Shown: piece after piece, positions 45,542 to 54,786 of the stretch | How positions within the stretch are numbered: the first letter of the stretch is position 1 | Layout of the letters: every line of letters starts with the position of its first letter | Assembly (NCBI RefSeq): GCF_024398035.1 | Contig: NZ_CP073748.1 | Location: 3,587,001-3,651,000, forward strand | Reading direction: 5' to 3' | From: Kordiimonas sp. SCSIO 12603 | GTDB taxonomy: Bacteria; Pseudomonadota; Alphaproteobacteria; Sphingomonadales; Kordiimonadaceae | DNA: 64,000 nucleotides | The notes under the pieces: generated by a model | What the model saw: the letters and a program-made list of their open reading frames with translations, nothing else | Databases searched by the model: none | Told to the model about the DNA's origin: nothing | Position numbers and translations under genes: made by a program

Positions 45542-45599
45542 TGCGGCTCTTGCCTTGTATTTTTCCGAACGGTACAGTTAAGAAAAAAGGGATAGTCCA

Positions 45600-46565
45600 T
45601 TGCGCGCAGATAGCACGACCACATTCAGAACTCTGTACCCAACAATTGAGCCATATTCTGTACAGCATTTAGCTGTGGATGGTGGGCATCAGATTTACGT
45701 GGAGCAATCTGGCAACCCTAACGGTATACCGATCCTGTTTGTGCACGGCGGCCCTGGCGGCGGCACAAGTGGTATTCAGCGCCGCTTCTTCAATCCGAAA
45801 AAATTCCGTATCATTTTATTCGATCAACGGGGATGCGGTAAAAGCCGTCCTCATGCTTCTCTGGAAAATAACACCAGCTGGGATCTGGTTGCCGATATGG
45901 AGGCCATTCGTAAGCATTTAGGCGTTAATCGCTGGTCACTATTTGGTGGTTCATGGGGCAGCACCCTCGCACTGCTTTATGCGCAAGCACACCCCGCTCA
46001 GGTGGATAATCTTATCTTACGCGGTATTTTTCTGATGCGCCAAAGGGAACTGGACTGGTTCTACCAAAACGGGACACGTTCTATATTCCCTGAGGCCTGG
46101 GATCGTTTTGAACGCGTTATTCCGGAAGAAGAGCGCGGCGATATGATTACCGCATATTACAAACGCCTAACCGAAGTTGAATATACCGAAGATCAGTTAA
46201 TTTTTGCAAAGGAATGGAGCCTTTGGGAAGGTAGTACAGTAACATTGATGCCTGATCATGAGCAGCGGTCCCATTCAATTGACCCCGTATTTGCATTAGC
46301 GTTTGCACGTATTGAGGCACACTATTTCAAACATAAAGGCTGGCTTGAACGCGACGATCAGCTTCTAACGGACGCAAAGAAACTGATAAATATTCCAACG
46401 ACAATTGTTCAGGGCCGCTACGACGCAATATGCCCGCCGATCTCAGCTTGGGATCTATCAAAAGCAATGCCGTGGGCCAAACTGAAGATGGTACCCGTTG
46501 CAGGCCACTCTGCCTTTGAACCCGCCATTCAACATGAACTAATTTGCGCAACTGACGCTATTTAA
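45600..46565 (+). CDS. pip: Proline iminopeptidase
   Basis: 321 residues from a TTG at 45600 behind AAGGGA. An alpha/beta hydrolase: VHGGPGGGTSGIQRRFF, LFDQRGCGKSRPHAS and the nucleophile elbow GGSWGSTLALLYAQAHP are the prolyl-aminopeptidase (S33) signatures. The Asp is in QGRYDAICPP and the His in PVAGHSAFEP. It removes N-terminal proline from peptides, in the cytoplasm. Confidence 0.95.
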   Translation: MRADSTTTFRTLYPTIEPYSVQHLAVDGGHQIYVEQSGNPNGIPILFVHGGPGGGTSGIQRRFFNPKKFRIILFDQRGCGKSRPHASLENNTSWDLVADMEAIRKHLGVNRWSLFGGSWGSTLALLYAQAHPAQVDNLILRGIFLMRQRELDWFYQNGTRSIFPEAWDRFERVIPEEERGDMITAYYKRLTEVEYTEDQLIFAKEWSLWEGSTVTLMPDHEQRSHSIDPVFALAFARIEAHYFKHKGWLERDDQLLTDAKKLINIPTTIVQGRYDAICPPISAWDLSKAMPWAKLKMVPVAGHSAFEPAIQHELICATDAI

Positions 46566-46578
46566 CTGAGTATCTGTA

Positions 46579-47034
46579 ATGAAAAGTTTTCTACTCACAC
46601 TTCTTTCAAGCCTTTTTCTCTTTACGAGTGATCTAGCAGCTTTTGATGGCGATCACTCCCACGGCATTACAATTGACCAACCGTGGGCACCACATACTGG
46701 CAGACGCACTATGTCTGCAGCGGTATACTTCAAAATCCACAACAACACACACCATGCTGACAAGCTGGTTGGTGTTGAAACTGATTTAGCTGAAATTGCA
46801 ATGCTGCACCGTTCTTATGAAGATGATGGCATCATGAAAATGGATCATGTGGAAGCACTTGAAATACCTGCAGGTGGGTACGCAGCGCTAGAACCCGGCT
46901 CTTATCACATCATGCTGATGCGCCTCGAGCAACCACTAAAACGCGGCGAGGTTTTCCCTCTCAGCCTTCAATTTGAAAAAGCAGGCACAGTACAGGTTAT
47001 CGTGGAAATCACTGGCGTTGGTGGGCCAAAGTAA
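46579..47034 (+). CDS. Copper chaperone PCu(A)C
   Basis: 151 residues. Signal peptide (SFLLTLLSSLFLFTSDLAA) then the DUF461 domain. The copper site H-M-x10-M-x21-HxM can be followed: MLHRSYEDDGIMKMDHV and YHIMLM with the His in GSYHI. It delivers Cu(I) to the CuA or CuB site of cytochrome oxidase. It is 13 bp behind pip and converges on hemH, where the gap is 2 bp; the last may be fortuitous, although both serve haem-copper proteins. Confidence 0.92.
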   Translation: MKSFLLTLLSSLFLFTSDLAAFDGDHSHGITIDQPWAPHTGRRTMSAAVYFKIHNNTHHADKLVGVETDLAEIAMLHRSYEDDGIMKMDHVEALEIPAGGYAALEPGSYHIMLMRLEQPLKRGEVFPLSLQFEKAGTVQVIVEITGVGGPK

Positions 47035-47036
47035 AG

Positions 47037-48047
47037 TTACTTGAGCCAACCAGCCAATTCTTTTTCTGTAACACTGTTGAGTACTTTCATACCAAGCGCG
47101 GTATCATTCAGGCACGGAATATAATGGAAGTGGGTACCGCCTGCTTCCAGAAACGTTTCCCGAAGCTCCATATTGATTTCCTCAAGTGTCTCAAGACAAT
47201 CTGAGCTAAAAGCCGGGGCCAGAACGGCAAGCTTCTTCACACCAGATTTTGCCAGTTCTTCAACCGTTTTATCTGTGTAAGGGCCCACCCATTTTGTTGG
47301 TCCAACACGAGACTGGAAACTGGTAACAAGCTTGTCTTGCTCAAGCTTCAACTTCTCAGAGAGCAATCGGCTGGTTTTCCGGCACTGGCAAGGGTAAGGA
47401 TCACCCTTTTCAAAATACTCATTCGGGATTGAATGGTAACTAGCCAGAATATGCTCCGGCTCCCAGTCAATCTCTCCCAAACTTTTATCAACTGTCTGCG
47501 CCAAAGCTTCTATATACCCAGTCTCATCATAATAAGCTGGTACCGTACGCACGGATGGCTGCCACCGCATGCTTTTCAGAACATCAAAGGCTTTATCATA
47601 TGCTGTTGCTGTAGATGTTGCGCTGTATTGAGGATAGAGAGCAAACAGAACAATCCGGTCGCACCCTTTTTCTTTCAGCGCCTGTAAACCTGTTTCGATA
47701 GAGGGCGTACCGTAGCGAAATGCCCACTCCACATGAAGGCTATCCCCGAAATGATCTTGCATCTTTTCCGCCTGAGACCGGGAATAGGTTCGAAGCGGCG
47801 ATTCCATACGCTCATAATCCCAGATTTTAGCGTAAGCTTTCGCAGATTTCATCGGCCGAAATGTTAGTATTGGTCCATAAAGTATAGGTAACCACGCCAA
47901 TTTCGGCACTTCAATCACTCGCGGATCAGACAAAAACTCAGCCAAATACTTCCGTACTGCACCATATGTGGGCGCATCCGGTGTGCCTAAGCTAATCAAT
48001 AAAACGCCTATCTTTCCGTGATTTATCTGAGGATGTTCATTTTTCAT
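47037..48047 (-). CDS. hemH: Ferrochelatase
   Basis: 336 residues. It inserts iron into protoporphyrin IX. GVLLISLGTPDAPTYGAVRKYLAEFL, about residues 13-38, the RYGTPSIETGLQAL segment, LFALYPQYSATSTA, and the active-site His in ILASYHSIPNEY (family SYHGLP) are present, with FSSDCLETLEEINMEL near the C-terminus. It has YPCQCRKTSRLL, with two Cys that in some bacteria bind a [2Fe-2S] centre; this is not confirmed here. Confidence 0.95.
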   Translation of the reverse strand: MKNEHPQINHGKIGVLLISLGTPDAPTYGAVRKYLAEFLSDPRVIEVPKLAWLPILYGPILTFRPMKSAKAYAKIWDYERMESPLRTYSRSQAEKMQDHFGDSLHVEWAFRYGTPSIETGLQALKEKGCDRIVLFALYPQYSATSTATAYDKAFDVLKSMRWQPSVRTVPAYYDETGYIEALAQTVDKSLGEIDWEPEHILASYHSIPNEYFEKGDPYPCQCRKTSRLLSEKLKLEQDKLVTSFQSRVGPTKWVGPYTDKTVEELAKSGVKKLAVLAPAFSSDCLETLEEINMELRETFLEAGGTHFHYIPCLNDTALGMKVLNSVTEKELAGWLK

Positions 48048-48198
48048 ATATTGGTCCTGACAGTCGATGCTCCATTATATGGCGGAAAACGCTGACCAGA
48101 TCACCAATTTATTTATTTAAATTTACCATATCGCTTCATGAAATTTAAACCACCATAGCGATAATATTAAAACCAATAAAATATGACGGCGTAGTGAA

Positions 48199-48588
48199 AT
48201 GAAAAACGACAATAAAATAACACGGAAGGAACTGCTGGAGGATCTCGACAGATCCATAGAAAAAGCACTAGACGCAAAGCTAACAGATATTACGAGTGCT
48301 CTCCTTCGCTTAAAAGCAAGCACTGTAGGATGGTGTGACCAACCTAACTGTGGCAACTGCCCTTTAGGGCCACTTCAATGTACATCAGGGCTTGAAGCCA
48401 AAGTTCAAGAACTCATTAATGAGCATCACGCCTTGAAACAGGATATTTCAAAGGTAGGAAATCAAGTTTCTCAAAAACTCGCATCTGCTAATCCCCCTAA
48501 GAAGCTCAGCAAGTTTAATCTGAAAAAAGCCACACCCGGTTCAACTCAGCAAGAAACTATTACTGAGGTAGAAATGTTTACCGAATAA
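48199..48588 (+). CDS. Uncharacterised protein with Cys4 motif
   Basis: 129 residues with no recognised family. N-terminal helix KITRKELLEDLDRSIEKALD, then a cluster CDQPNCGNCPLGPLQC (C-x4-C-x2-C-x6-C), then a coiled coil LEAKVQELINEHHALKQDIS and a basic Pro/Lys/Ser-rich C-terminus. The Cys spacing suggests a zinc or Fe-S knuckle, but nothing else supports it. It overlaps the convergent M14-like gene by 11 bp. Ribosome site weak. Confidence 0.65.
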   Translation: MKNDNKITRKELLEDLDRSIEKALDAKLTDITSALLRLKASTVGWCDQPNCGNCPLGPLQCTSGLEAKVQELINEHHALKQDISKVGNQVSQKLASANPPKKLSKFNLKKATPGSTQQETITEVEMFTE

Positions 48589-49660
48589 TGCGCACGAGCA
48601 TCGTTCCCGTTTCGCGGAACGGATCAGTTGCTCGGGCCAGTACTTTTCCTGCATGTGGCGCTGTATAACGCTTGGTTTCGCTACCAAATGCATCATATCC
48701 AATAGCAATCAGTTGCCCCTTTTCTACATTCTCGAGCAAATCCACTTGCACGACCACAATACCACCATCTTCGGCATACACATTTGTATAATTGCCCCCA
48801 ACAAATGAAGGAGCTACTGGCTTGATAACCGATCCCGACAAAAAACCTTCCGCAACCATCAAGTTCTTAAGGCCTAAAACAGCTCGTCTGATCATATCTG
48901 GCTGAAAAACTTTTGGTGCACCAAGTTCATAAGTTACGGCTGGCACACCCAACTTCATGAAAGTTGTTTCAAGAGTACCATTCTGCCCTTCATCATTCTT
49001 GATAATATCCGGCATCAAAGCTTGTGCCATCTGTTTAACCTTGGCATTTCGCATATCCGCAAAAACGAAGAGCGGATATTCAGTACCTGTTGTCTGGGTA
49101 TGAAGATCAACCACCATATCCGCATTGTTCTTCAATAGATTATGCCAGATGTTTCCAACATAGCGAGCTGCAGTACCGCCACCTGTAAGTTTGCCAGGGA
49201 AACGTCGGTTCAAATCATCCTTCGCACCATTTGCAGCAGATGTAATAAAATGCCTGCTATTCCCAACAAGACCAGTTTGGTTGATACCCGGCACACTTAT
49301 TACCGTACCTGCAAGAATATCCGGATCAATATCTTCCATCAGCTTATGAAGAGCACGAATGCCGTTTAATTCATCACCATGAACGCCTGCAGTGAGAAGA
49401 AGGGTCTTACCTGTTTTTTTACCTTTTATTACCTCCACAGGAACATGAATAGCAGCGCCTGCATTCTGCCTACCTGCGAGAAAATAAAATCTGTGCCTAC
49501 CAGTTGGTAACTGTTTCACTGCCAATTTAGTAATAATAGGCACACCACCAACAATATCGCCAGTAAGATCAACCCCCATCCCAGGCTGGCTGGTTGCTGC
49601 GGTTCCCAGGGAACTAAAACAACATATCAATATGACAGTGATCTTAAACAGGCTTTTCAT
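48578..49660 (-). CDS. Exported succinylglutamate desuccinylase/aspartoacylase-family protein
   Basis: 360 residues. A signal peptide (SLFKITVILICCFSSLGTAAT) precedes an M14-like zinc deacylase domain: LLLTAGVHGDELNG with the HxxE metal motif, NRRFPGK, DLHTQTTGTEYPLFVFAD and the Glu in VTYELGAP. The C-terminus has a biotinyl-like beta barrel (GGIVVVQVDLLENVEKGQLIAIGYDAFG, about 295-323), seen in this family. A periplasmic deacylase or amidase is the likely role; substrate unknown. Confidence 0.83.
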   Translation of the reverse strand: MKSLFKITVILICCFSSLGTAATSQPGMGVDLTGDIVGGVPIITKLAVKQLPTGRHRFYFLAGRQNAGAAIHVPVEVIKGKKTGKTLLLTAGVHGDELNGIRALHKLMEDIDPDILAGTVISVPGINQTGLVGNSRHFITSAANGAKDDLNRRFPGKLTGGGTAARYVGNIWHNLLKNNADMVVDLHTQTTGTEYPLFVFADMRNAKVKQMAQALMPDIIKNDEGQNGTLETTFMKLGVPAVTYELGAPKVFQPDMIRRAVLGLKNLMVAEGFLSGSVIKPVAPSFVGGNYTNVYAEDGGIVVVQVDLLENVEKGQLIAIGYDAFGSETKRYTAPHAGKVLARATDPFRETGTMLVRIIR

Positions 49661-49751
49661 AAAAATCCTTCATTTACAGTATGCTATACAGTATCAGATA
49701 ACGGTAGAATTCCGCCATTCTGACAGCCTATCCATCACATTACCATAGAAA

Positions 49752-49780
49752 TTGAAGCTTGCGTATGAGCCACCGATAGT
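49752..49780 (+). promoter_or_regulatory. Candidate promoter of the CDF gene
   Basis: TTGAAG (49752-49757) and GATAGT (49775-49780) are 17 bases apart, 35 bp before the ATG at 49816. Each hexamer matches four of six consensus bases. No MerR-type dyad or 19-bp spacing is present here. Confidence 0.4.
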
Positions 49781-49815
49781 GCCTAATAATTGTCTGAGAT
49801 TTTAAAGGAACGGAT

Positions 49816-50457
49816 ATGGGCACGCATTGCTGCCACAACGAAGTGAAATTCGACGGCATGGATAAAGCATATAAACGTATGCTAATTCTGGTAGCCGCGA
49901 TCAATGGCTTCATGTTCCTTGTAGAGATGCCTATGGGTTTTATGGGGCAGTCTCAAGCACTCAAAGCAGATGCGCTGGATTTCCTTGGCGACACCCTTAC
50001 ATATCTGATCTCTTTTGCCGTTATTGGACAGGCTCTGGCGCTGCGGGCAAAAGCGGCCCTGGCTAAAGGCATCAGCTTATTATTGATGGGAATATGGGTT
50101 CTTGGCTCTACCATCTACACTGTTTTTTACCTTCAACAACCAGCAGCCCTTATTATGGGTTCTGTTGGTTTGGCGGCTCTTGCAGCCAATTTGTTGAGTG
50201 TTGTGCTCCTAATGAAATACAAAGATGGTGATGCCAACGTTCGGTCTGTTTGGTTGTGTAGTCGGAACGATGCAATTGGTAATGTGATGGTACTAATAGC
50301 CGCCTCTGGTGTTTGGGCTACAAACACTGGGTGGCCGGATTTGATTGTTGCCGGCATCATGGCAACCTTATTTATTTCTGGTGCTTTCACCATTATTAAA
50401 CAGGCCCGGGGCGAATTAGCCCATGCGGCAGAACATTCGCACTCAGCTGCTGAATAA
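49816..50457 (+). CDS. Short cation diffusion facilitator (CDF) family transporter
   Basis: 213 residues, six membrane helices, without the cytoplasmic C-terminal domain of classic CDFs (about 300 residues). TM2 carries ADALDFLGD, the family ADxxHxxxD pattern with Asp for His. TM5 has CSRNDAIGN, i.e. C-x3-D where H-x3-D is usual. The N-terminus MGTHCCHNE and the C-terminus AEHSHSAAE are further possible metal ligands. An inner-membrane heavy-metal exporter is inferred; the altered ligands leave the metal open. The LplT-like gene follows 9 bp later. Confidence 0.82.
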   Translation: MGTHCCHNEVKFDGMDKAYKRMLILVAAINGFMFLVEMPMGFMGQSQALKADALDFLGDTLTYLISFAVIGQALALRAKAALAKGISLLLMGIWVLGSTIYTVFYLQQPAALIMGSVGLAALAANLLSVVLLMKYKDGDANVRSVWLCSRNDAIGNVMVLIAASGVWATNTGWPDLIVAGIMATLFISGAFTIIKQARGELAHAAEHSHSAAE

Positions 50458-50466
50458 GGATTTTTT

Positions 50467-51747
50467 ATGGATAAGCCAACACCGGGCTTCTTCGGCACCA
50501 AACGGTTTTTGCCGCTGTTTATCACGCAATTCCTCGGCGCCTTTAACGACAATCTTTTTCGCTCAGCCATCATCATGCTTATCACCTTTGGCATGGCCGA
50601 ACAAATTGGTACCGCCCCAGCAATCCTTAACAATGTAGCAATTGGGCTTTTCATCCTGCCCTATTTTATCTTCTCAGCACTTGCCGGACAGCTTGCGGAT
50701 AAATACGAGAAATCAGGCCAGATTATCTGGATTAAAATTTGGGAAGTACTGTTGATGCTGGTTGGCGCTTTAGGCTTCTACCTCGGTAGTTTGCCTATGC
50801 TAATTGCAGTACTGGCGGGTCTTGGCCTTCAATCAACATTCTTTGGCCCCATTAAATACAGCATTCTTCCTGAATTGATGAATCAAAAAGAGCTATTGAG
50901 CGCCAACGCACTGATCGAGGCAGGAACCTTTATCGCCATTCTGCTTGGTACTATTATTGGCGGTTTGGTCGCCACAAGTGAAGGCGGGGTTTTGGGTGTC
51001 TCAGTTCTAACGATCATCGCAGCTCTTATTGGAGTGTTCTCAGGGAGACTGGTGCCAAAAACAGTTCCAGCAGCACCTGATCTGAAAATTACCAAAAATA
51101 TTTTCGCATCAACCCGCAACCAACTGAAAAAAGCGTGGTCTGTTGATATCAGCCGTTATTCCATCTTAGGCATCAGTTGGGTATGGATGTATGGCTCGCT
51201 CTATATCACTCAAGTCCCAGTAGTCGCAAAAGACCACCTCCAGGGAGATGAAACGGTTGTCACGATCTTTATGGCTTGTTTTACACTGGGTATAGGCCTT
51301 GGCTCTATGCTGTGCAGTAAAATGTTGAAAGGTTCAATTTCCGCGCGGCTCGCTAAACCTGCTCTGCTTGGACTACTGGCTTTAGGAATAGCACTATACC
51401 TAGCTTTGCCAACCGTTAGTGAAAGCCAGAAGCTTCTGAACATAACAGAGTTTATGCAAGTACCTTTCAACTGGTTTATTCTAGCCTTATTACTCTCGAC
51501 CGCAGCACTCGCTGGCATGATCATTGTACCCATGTATGCTATTCTGCAAGATAAGTCAGATACATCTGAACGGTCACGCATGATTGCTGCAAACAATATC
51601 GTAAACAGTGGATTCATGGCTGGTGGTTCAATAATTGCGACGATTATTGTTGCCGTAGGGTTAACGACCACCGATGTGCTCTTGATACTCGCGCTGGCAA
51701 ACCTGCTACTTCTTCGCCCCGCGATAAAATTACATAAAACCCTTTAA
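50467..51747 (+). CDS. MFS transporter, LplT-like
   Basis: 426 residues, 12 helices. FLGAFNDNLFRSAIIMLITF, ALAGQLADKYEKSGQI (motif A) and GLQSTFFGPIKYSILPELM mark the lysophospholipid transporter-like branch of MFS, in which LplT feeds the acyltransferase Aas. In many alphaproteobacteria this domain is fused to acyltransferase and AMP-binding modules; here it stands alone and no acyltransferase is adjacent. The start follows the CDF gene closely, so the two may share a transcript. Confidence 0.82.
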   Translation: MDKPTPGFFGTKRFLPLFITQFLGAFNDNLFRSAIIMLITFGMAEQIGTAPAILNNVAIGLFILPYFIFSALAGQLADKYEKSGQIIWIKIWEVLLMLVGALGFYLGSLPMLIAVLAGLGLQSTFFGPIKYSILPELMNQKELLSANALIEAGTFIAILLGTIIGGLVATSEGGVLGVSVLTIIAALIGVFSGRLVPKTVPAAPDLKITKNIFASTRNQLKKAWSVDISRYSILGISWVWMYGSLYITQVPVVAKDHLQGDETVVTIFMACFTLGIGLGSMLCSKMLKGSISARLAKPALLGLLALGIALYLALPTVSESQKLLNITEFMQVPFNWFILALLLSTAALAGMIIVPMYAILQDKSDTSERSRMIAANNIVNSGFMAGGSIIATIIVAVGLTTTDVLLILALANLLLLRPAIKLHKTL

Positions 51748-51853
51748 TTTTCTGCAGATACCCATAAAGTTAGTGATGAGGGTAGCCAGGGGTGGCAGCG
51801 AGGCAATGTACATTGTCGGAGAGAATGATTAGCGAACGGGGGTTCCTGCTCTT

Positions 51854-52561
51854 ATGTACAATAAGAAATTAAGTCCGCTTAGAGAGAGCATTAGCCAGTT
51901 TTTCATACTAGCTTCATTTGTCGTAGCACTCGTCTACGGCGGCCAATGGTATCCACAGGAAGATTGGTGGCCTGTTATCACAAAAGGGGCAACCGTAAGC
52001 CTGATATCACTCTTTGTAATTGTTCGAATGCAAACTGTTAATCACTTCCTTCTATTCCTTGCGCTCATTGCATCGGTTGCCGGTGATGTACTGCTTGCAA
52101 TGCCTATTGAGAATAGTTTTATAAAAGGCCTTAGTGCGTTTCTCAGCGCTCATTTGATCTTCATTGGTTTATATATAAAGAACAAACAAGCGTGGAGCGA
52201 TATTTCTCGTCTGCGCAAACAGATTATGCTCGTTCTCTGGATCATTGCCGTTGCCTCCACGGCACTTTTATACCCCTATCTCGGCGACATGCTTATACCA
52301 GTTCTTGCATACACATTTGTCCTAACGTCCATGGCAAGTGCCGCGTTAATGAGCCGTTTTTCCCCTATGCTTGTTGGTACAGGGGCTATTCTATTCCTCA
52401 TTTCAGATGCTGTTCTGGGTGCTCGGCAATTCCTCAGTGTTCCTGAGTATTTTGGGCATATTGTTTGGGGGACATACTATTTTGCGCAGCTGTTCATGAC
52501 ACTTGGCATCATGCTTACAGATGAACGTAGAACACATTATGGAGGTTATCGATTTGACTAA
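51854..52561 (+). CDS. YhhN-family membrane protein (lysoplasmalogenase-like)
   Basis: 235 residues, about eight hydrophobic helices. Family segments include WWPVITKGATVSLISLFV, SVAGDVLLAMP and GAILFLISDAVLGARQF, and the GxxxF/DxxL pattern of YhhN/TMEM86 proteins. TMEM86B cleaves lysoplasmalogens, but the bacterial enzyme activity is unproven. No plasmalogen genes occur in the window. A 12-bp palindrome CAATGTACATTG lies at 51804-51815 upstream. Confidence 0.8.
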   Translation: MYNKKLSPLRESISQFFILASFVVALVYGGQWYPQEDWWPVITKGATVSLISLFVIVRMQTVNHFLLFLALIASVAGDVLLAMPIENSFIKGLSAFLSAHLIFIGLYIKNKQAWSDISRLRKQIMLVLWIIAVASTALLYPYLGDMLIPVLAYTFVLTSMASAALMSRFSPMLVGTGAILFLISDAVLGARQFLSVPEYFGHIVWGTYYFAQLFMTLGIMLTDERRTHYGGYRFD

Positions 52562-52608
52562 CCGATCCTTTTCAGGTCAAAAGACTGTATATCAAGGATG
52601 CAAAGGTT

Positions 52609-53511
52609 ATGATTATCGTGGACCAAGATAAAAAGAAACTTCAGAAAAAAGCTTCCACACTTGTTGAAGCACTCCCGTATCTTAAAAAATATGCTGGCGA
52701 TATCTTCGTTATTAAATACGGTGGCCACGCAATGGGAGATGATACTCTGGCCCGACAATTCGCCGAAGATATCACTCTTCTGAAGCAAGTAGGTATCCAC
52801 CCGGTAATCATCCACGGTGGTGGCCCACAAATTGGAAAGATGCTGGAACGCCTCTCAATCAAAACAGAGTTTATCGATGGTCTTCGTGTCACCTGTAAAG
52901 CAACAATTGAAGTTGCTGAGATGGTATTATGCGGCTCTATCTGTAAATCTATCGTCGGTGACATTCAGGCCGCTGGTGGGCGTGCTATTGGCCTTTCAGG
53001 TAAAGATGACGGCATGGTTATGGCCCGCAAGATGGAGCGTAAGAAAGCCGATCCAGATTCGAATATCGAAAAAGTAATTGACCTTGGTTTTGTTGGTGAC
53101 CCTATCGAAATCAATACCCGCATTGTTGAACAGGCAATTGAGGGCGGCGTGATCCCGGTAATTTCACCAATCGCTGCAGGTCTTGATGAACACACATATA
53201 ATGTAAATGCAGACACCATGGCTGGTGCTATCGCAGGCGCACTTGATGCTCGCCGTTTCTTCCTTCTTACTGATGTTCCGGGTGTACTGAATAAAGACGG
53301 TGAAATGCTCACAGAACTGGACCGTGAGGAAATCAACGCACTCGTTGAAGAGGGCACCATTTCAGGCGGCATGCTGCCCAAAGTTGAGACATGCCTGAAA
53401 GCGGCTGAAAAAGGTGTAAATGGTGCCGTCATTCTGGATGGCCGTGTGAAACATGCCATCCTGCTTGAAATTTTCACCGAACGCGGTGCGGGTACCCTGA
53501 TCAGAGCTTAA
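52609..53511 (+). CDS. argB: Acetylglutamate kinase
   Basis: 300 residues. Phosphorylates N-acetylglutamate in arginine synthesis. Motifs: FVIKYGGHAMGD at about 36-47, VIIHGGGPQIGKML, and the late NVNADTMAGAIAGAL and LTDVPGVLNKDGEMLT. The N-terminal helix extension (residues 1-25) is like that of the arginine-inhibited hexameric enzymes, so feedback control is plausible. It stops in the loop of a palindrome shared with the next gene. Confidence 0.96.
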   Translation: MIIVDQDKKKLQKKASTLVEALPYLKKYAGDIFVIKYGGHAMGDDTLARQFAEDITLLKQVGIHPVIIHGGGPQIGKMLERLSIKTEFIDGLRVTCKATIEVAEMVLCGSICKSIVGDIQAAGGRAIGLSGKDDGMVMARKMERKKADPDSNIEKVIDLGFVGDPIEINTRIVEQAIEGGVIPVISPIAAGLDEHTYNVNADTMAGAIAGALDARRFFLLTDVPGVLNKDGEMLTELDREEINALVEEGTISGGMLPKVETCLKAAEKGVNGAVILDGRVKHAILLEIFTERGAGTLIRA

Positions 53512-53524
53512 TCAGCTCTGATCA
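53498..53524. terminator. Palindrome over two convergent stop codons
   Basis: TGATCAGAGCT (53498-53508) and AGCTCTGATCA (53514-53524) are perfect 11-base arms around the 5-base loop TAATC. Both stop codons, argB TAA and the DUF2336 gene's TGA, fall in or at the loop. There is no T-run on either side, so it is probably a weak bidirectional terminator or RNA stabiliser. Confidence 0.55.
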
Positions 53525-54777
53525 ATAAAGTAGCTAAGATGCCACTCAAGTTCGTCCTTACCGATCGGATATTTATCACCATCTTTACCACTTAGAAGCT
53601 GTGCGGTAGGAACAAGGGCGAACTTGGTCTGCAGTTCATAAGCTGTCCGCATTTTCAGTTCAGCACGCCACGCAAGCGCCGTAACAGCACGACCGCTTTT
53701 TGAATGAATAATCTGCCTGATGGTCATAGCAGGCAAATCAGCCATAACAGCTAAACACTGGATCAGAAGTTCGCGACGATTTTCATTAATCTGTTCTATA
53801 ACGAACTTATCATTCAACATGCCTCGGCTATAATAATCCTGTGCGGTTTTAGCGAGATTTGCCTCTTCACTTTCGCCAACCCGTTCATTTTCGATGCGGT
53901 CCCGAACCCGATCAAGCAATTCTTCTGCCTGTGTTTCATCAAGCTCTGACTGTTCCATCATTGAATGGACAAGTGCTGACGCTACAAACCCAGCGATGCG
54001 TTTCATTGCTCTGATAGAAAGCTGTGGTCTTAGTGCAAGAGGTTTGTGCAAGTCTTCAACCGATTCCGCCTGTGAGATAATCTGATCAAGCGTGTCTTCT
54101 CGGATTTGTGCATTTTTGTTGGTAAGCAATGCTGCAATTGCAGGTATTTCCAAGCTCGCTGCAATATCATCCGCGACAACTTCAGAAACAAATTCACGGT
54201 TAGCAATTGCCTCAAGCGCAGTACCTGTTGCACCGGCTGCTATAATTTCCCGCAAATCATCATCATTGAGCATTGGGGAATATTGAAGGATCGGCCCACA
54301 CACAATGGCTTCCATATCCCTAGCAAGCTTATCCACAACATGCTTTGGTACATTCGTCGCAGATTTAATTTCTTCTGCAATAACAGCACGCACCTTAGGT
54401 AACTGGTCCTGTGCCAATTCCTCCATAACTTTGATGGTTTTCTCTTGAAGCGCCGTACGTTCACCACTTTCAAGCCCTGGGACAATGCGGCCAATTTTGC
54501 GGGCAAGTTCTTCACGTACTTCTTCATCGTCATCATTCTGAAGAATTTCGTCTGCCTGCACGGGTGCAGAAGGGTTTTGCGCAATTAATTTGCGAACCTC
54601 TGGCGATTTATCTTCCGCCAGATAATAAAGCACCTCTGGACGTGCATCTTTTCTCGAAGCCAGTAGCAAACGTTCCTGATCACTCCCCTGCTCGAGGATT
54701 TTTTCCTCATCTGCCTTGGAGAGTTTTTCAGGCAGTTTCTTTTGCCCGCCAAGCATGGATTTTAATTTATCTAACAT
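53512..54777 (-). CDS. DUF2336 family protein
   Basis: 421 residues, almost all alpha-helical. The central region has HEAT-like repeats: EVREELARKIGRIVP, EEDxEVRKLIAQN and SPEVRKLIAQNP, and the whole fits DUF2336, found mainly in alphaproteobacteria. Acidic linkers and a Lys-rich N-terminus (LKSMLGGQKKLPEKL) flank it. Function unknown. It starts 9 bp after the diguanylate-cyclase-like gene, on the same strand. Confidence 0.8.
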   Translation of the reverse strand: MLDKLKSMLGGQKKLPEKLSKADEEKILEQGSDQERLLLASRKDARPEVLYYLAEDKSPEVRKLIAQNPSAPVQADEILQNDDDEEVREELARKIGRIVPGLESGERTALQEKTIKVMEELAQDQLPKVRAVIAEEIKSATNVPKHVVDKLARDMEAIVCGPILQYSPMLNDDDLREIIAAGATGTALEAIANREFVSEVVADDIAASLEIPAIAALLTNKNAQIREDTLDQIISQAESVEDLHKPLALRPQLSIRAMKRIAGFVASALVHSMMEQSELDETQAEELLDRVRDRIENERVGESEEANLAKTAQDYYSRGMLNDKFVIEQINENRRELLIQCLAVMADLPAMTIRQIIHSKSGRAVTALAWRAELKMRTAYELQTKFALVPTAQLLSGKDGDKYPIGKDELEWHLSYFIDQS

Positions 54778-54786
54778 AGTATGCCC

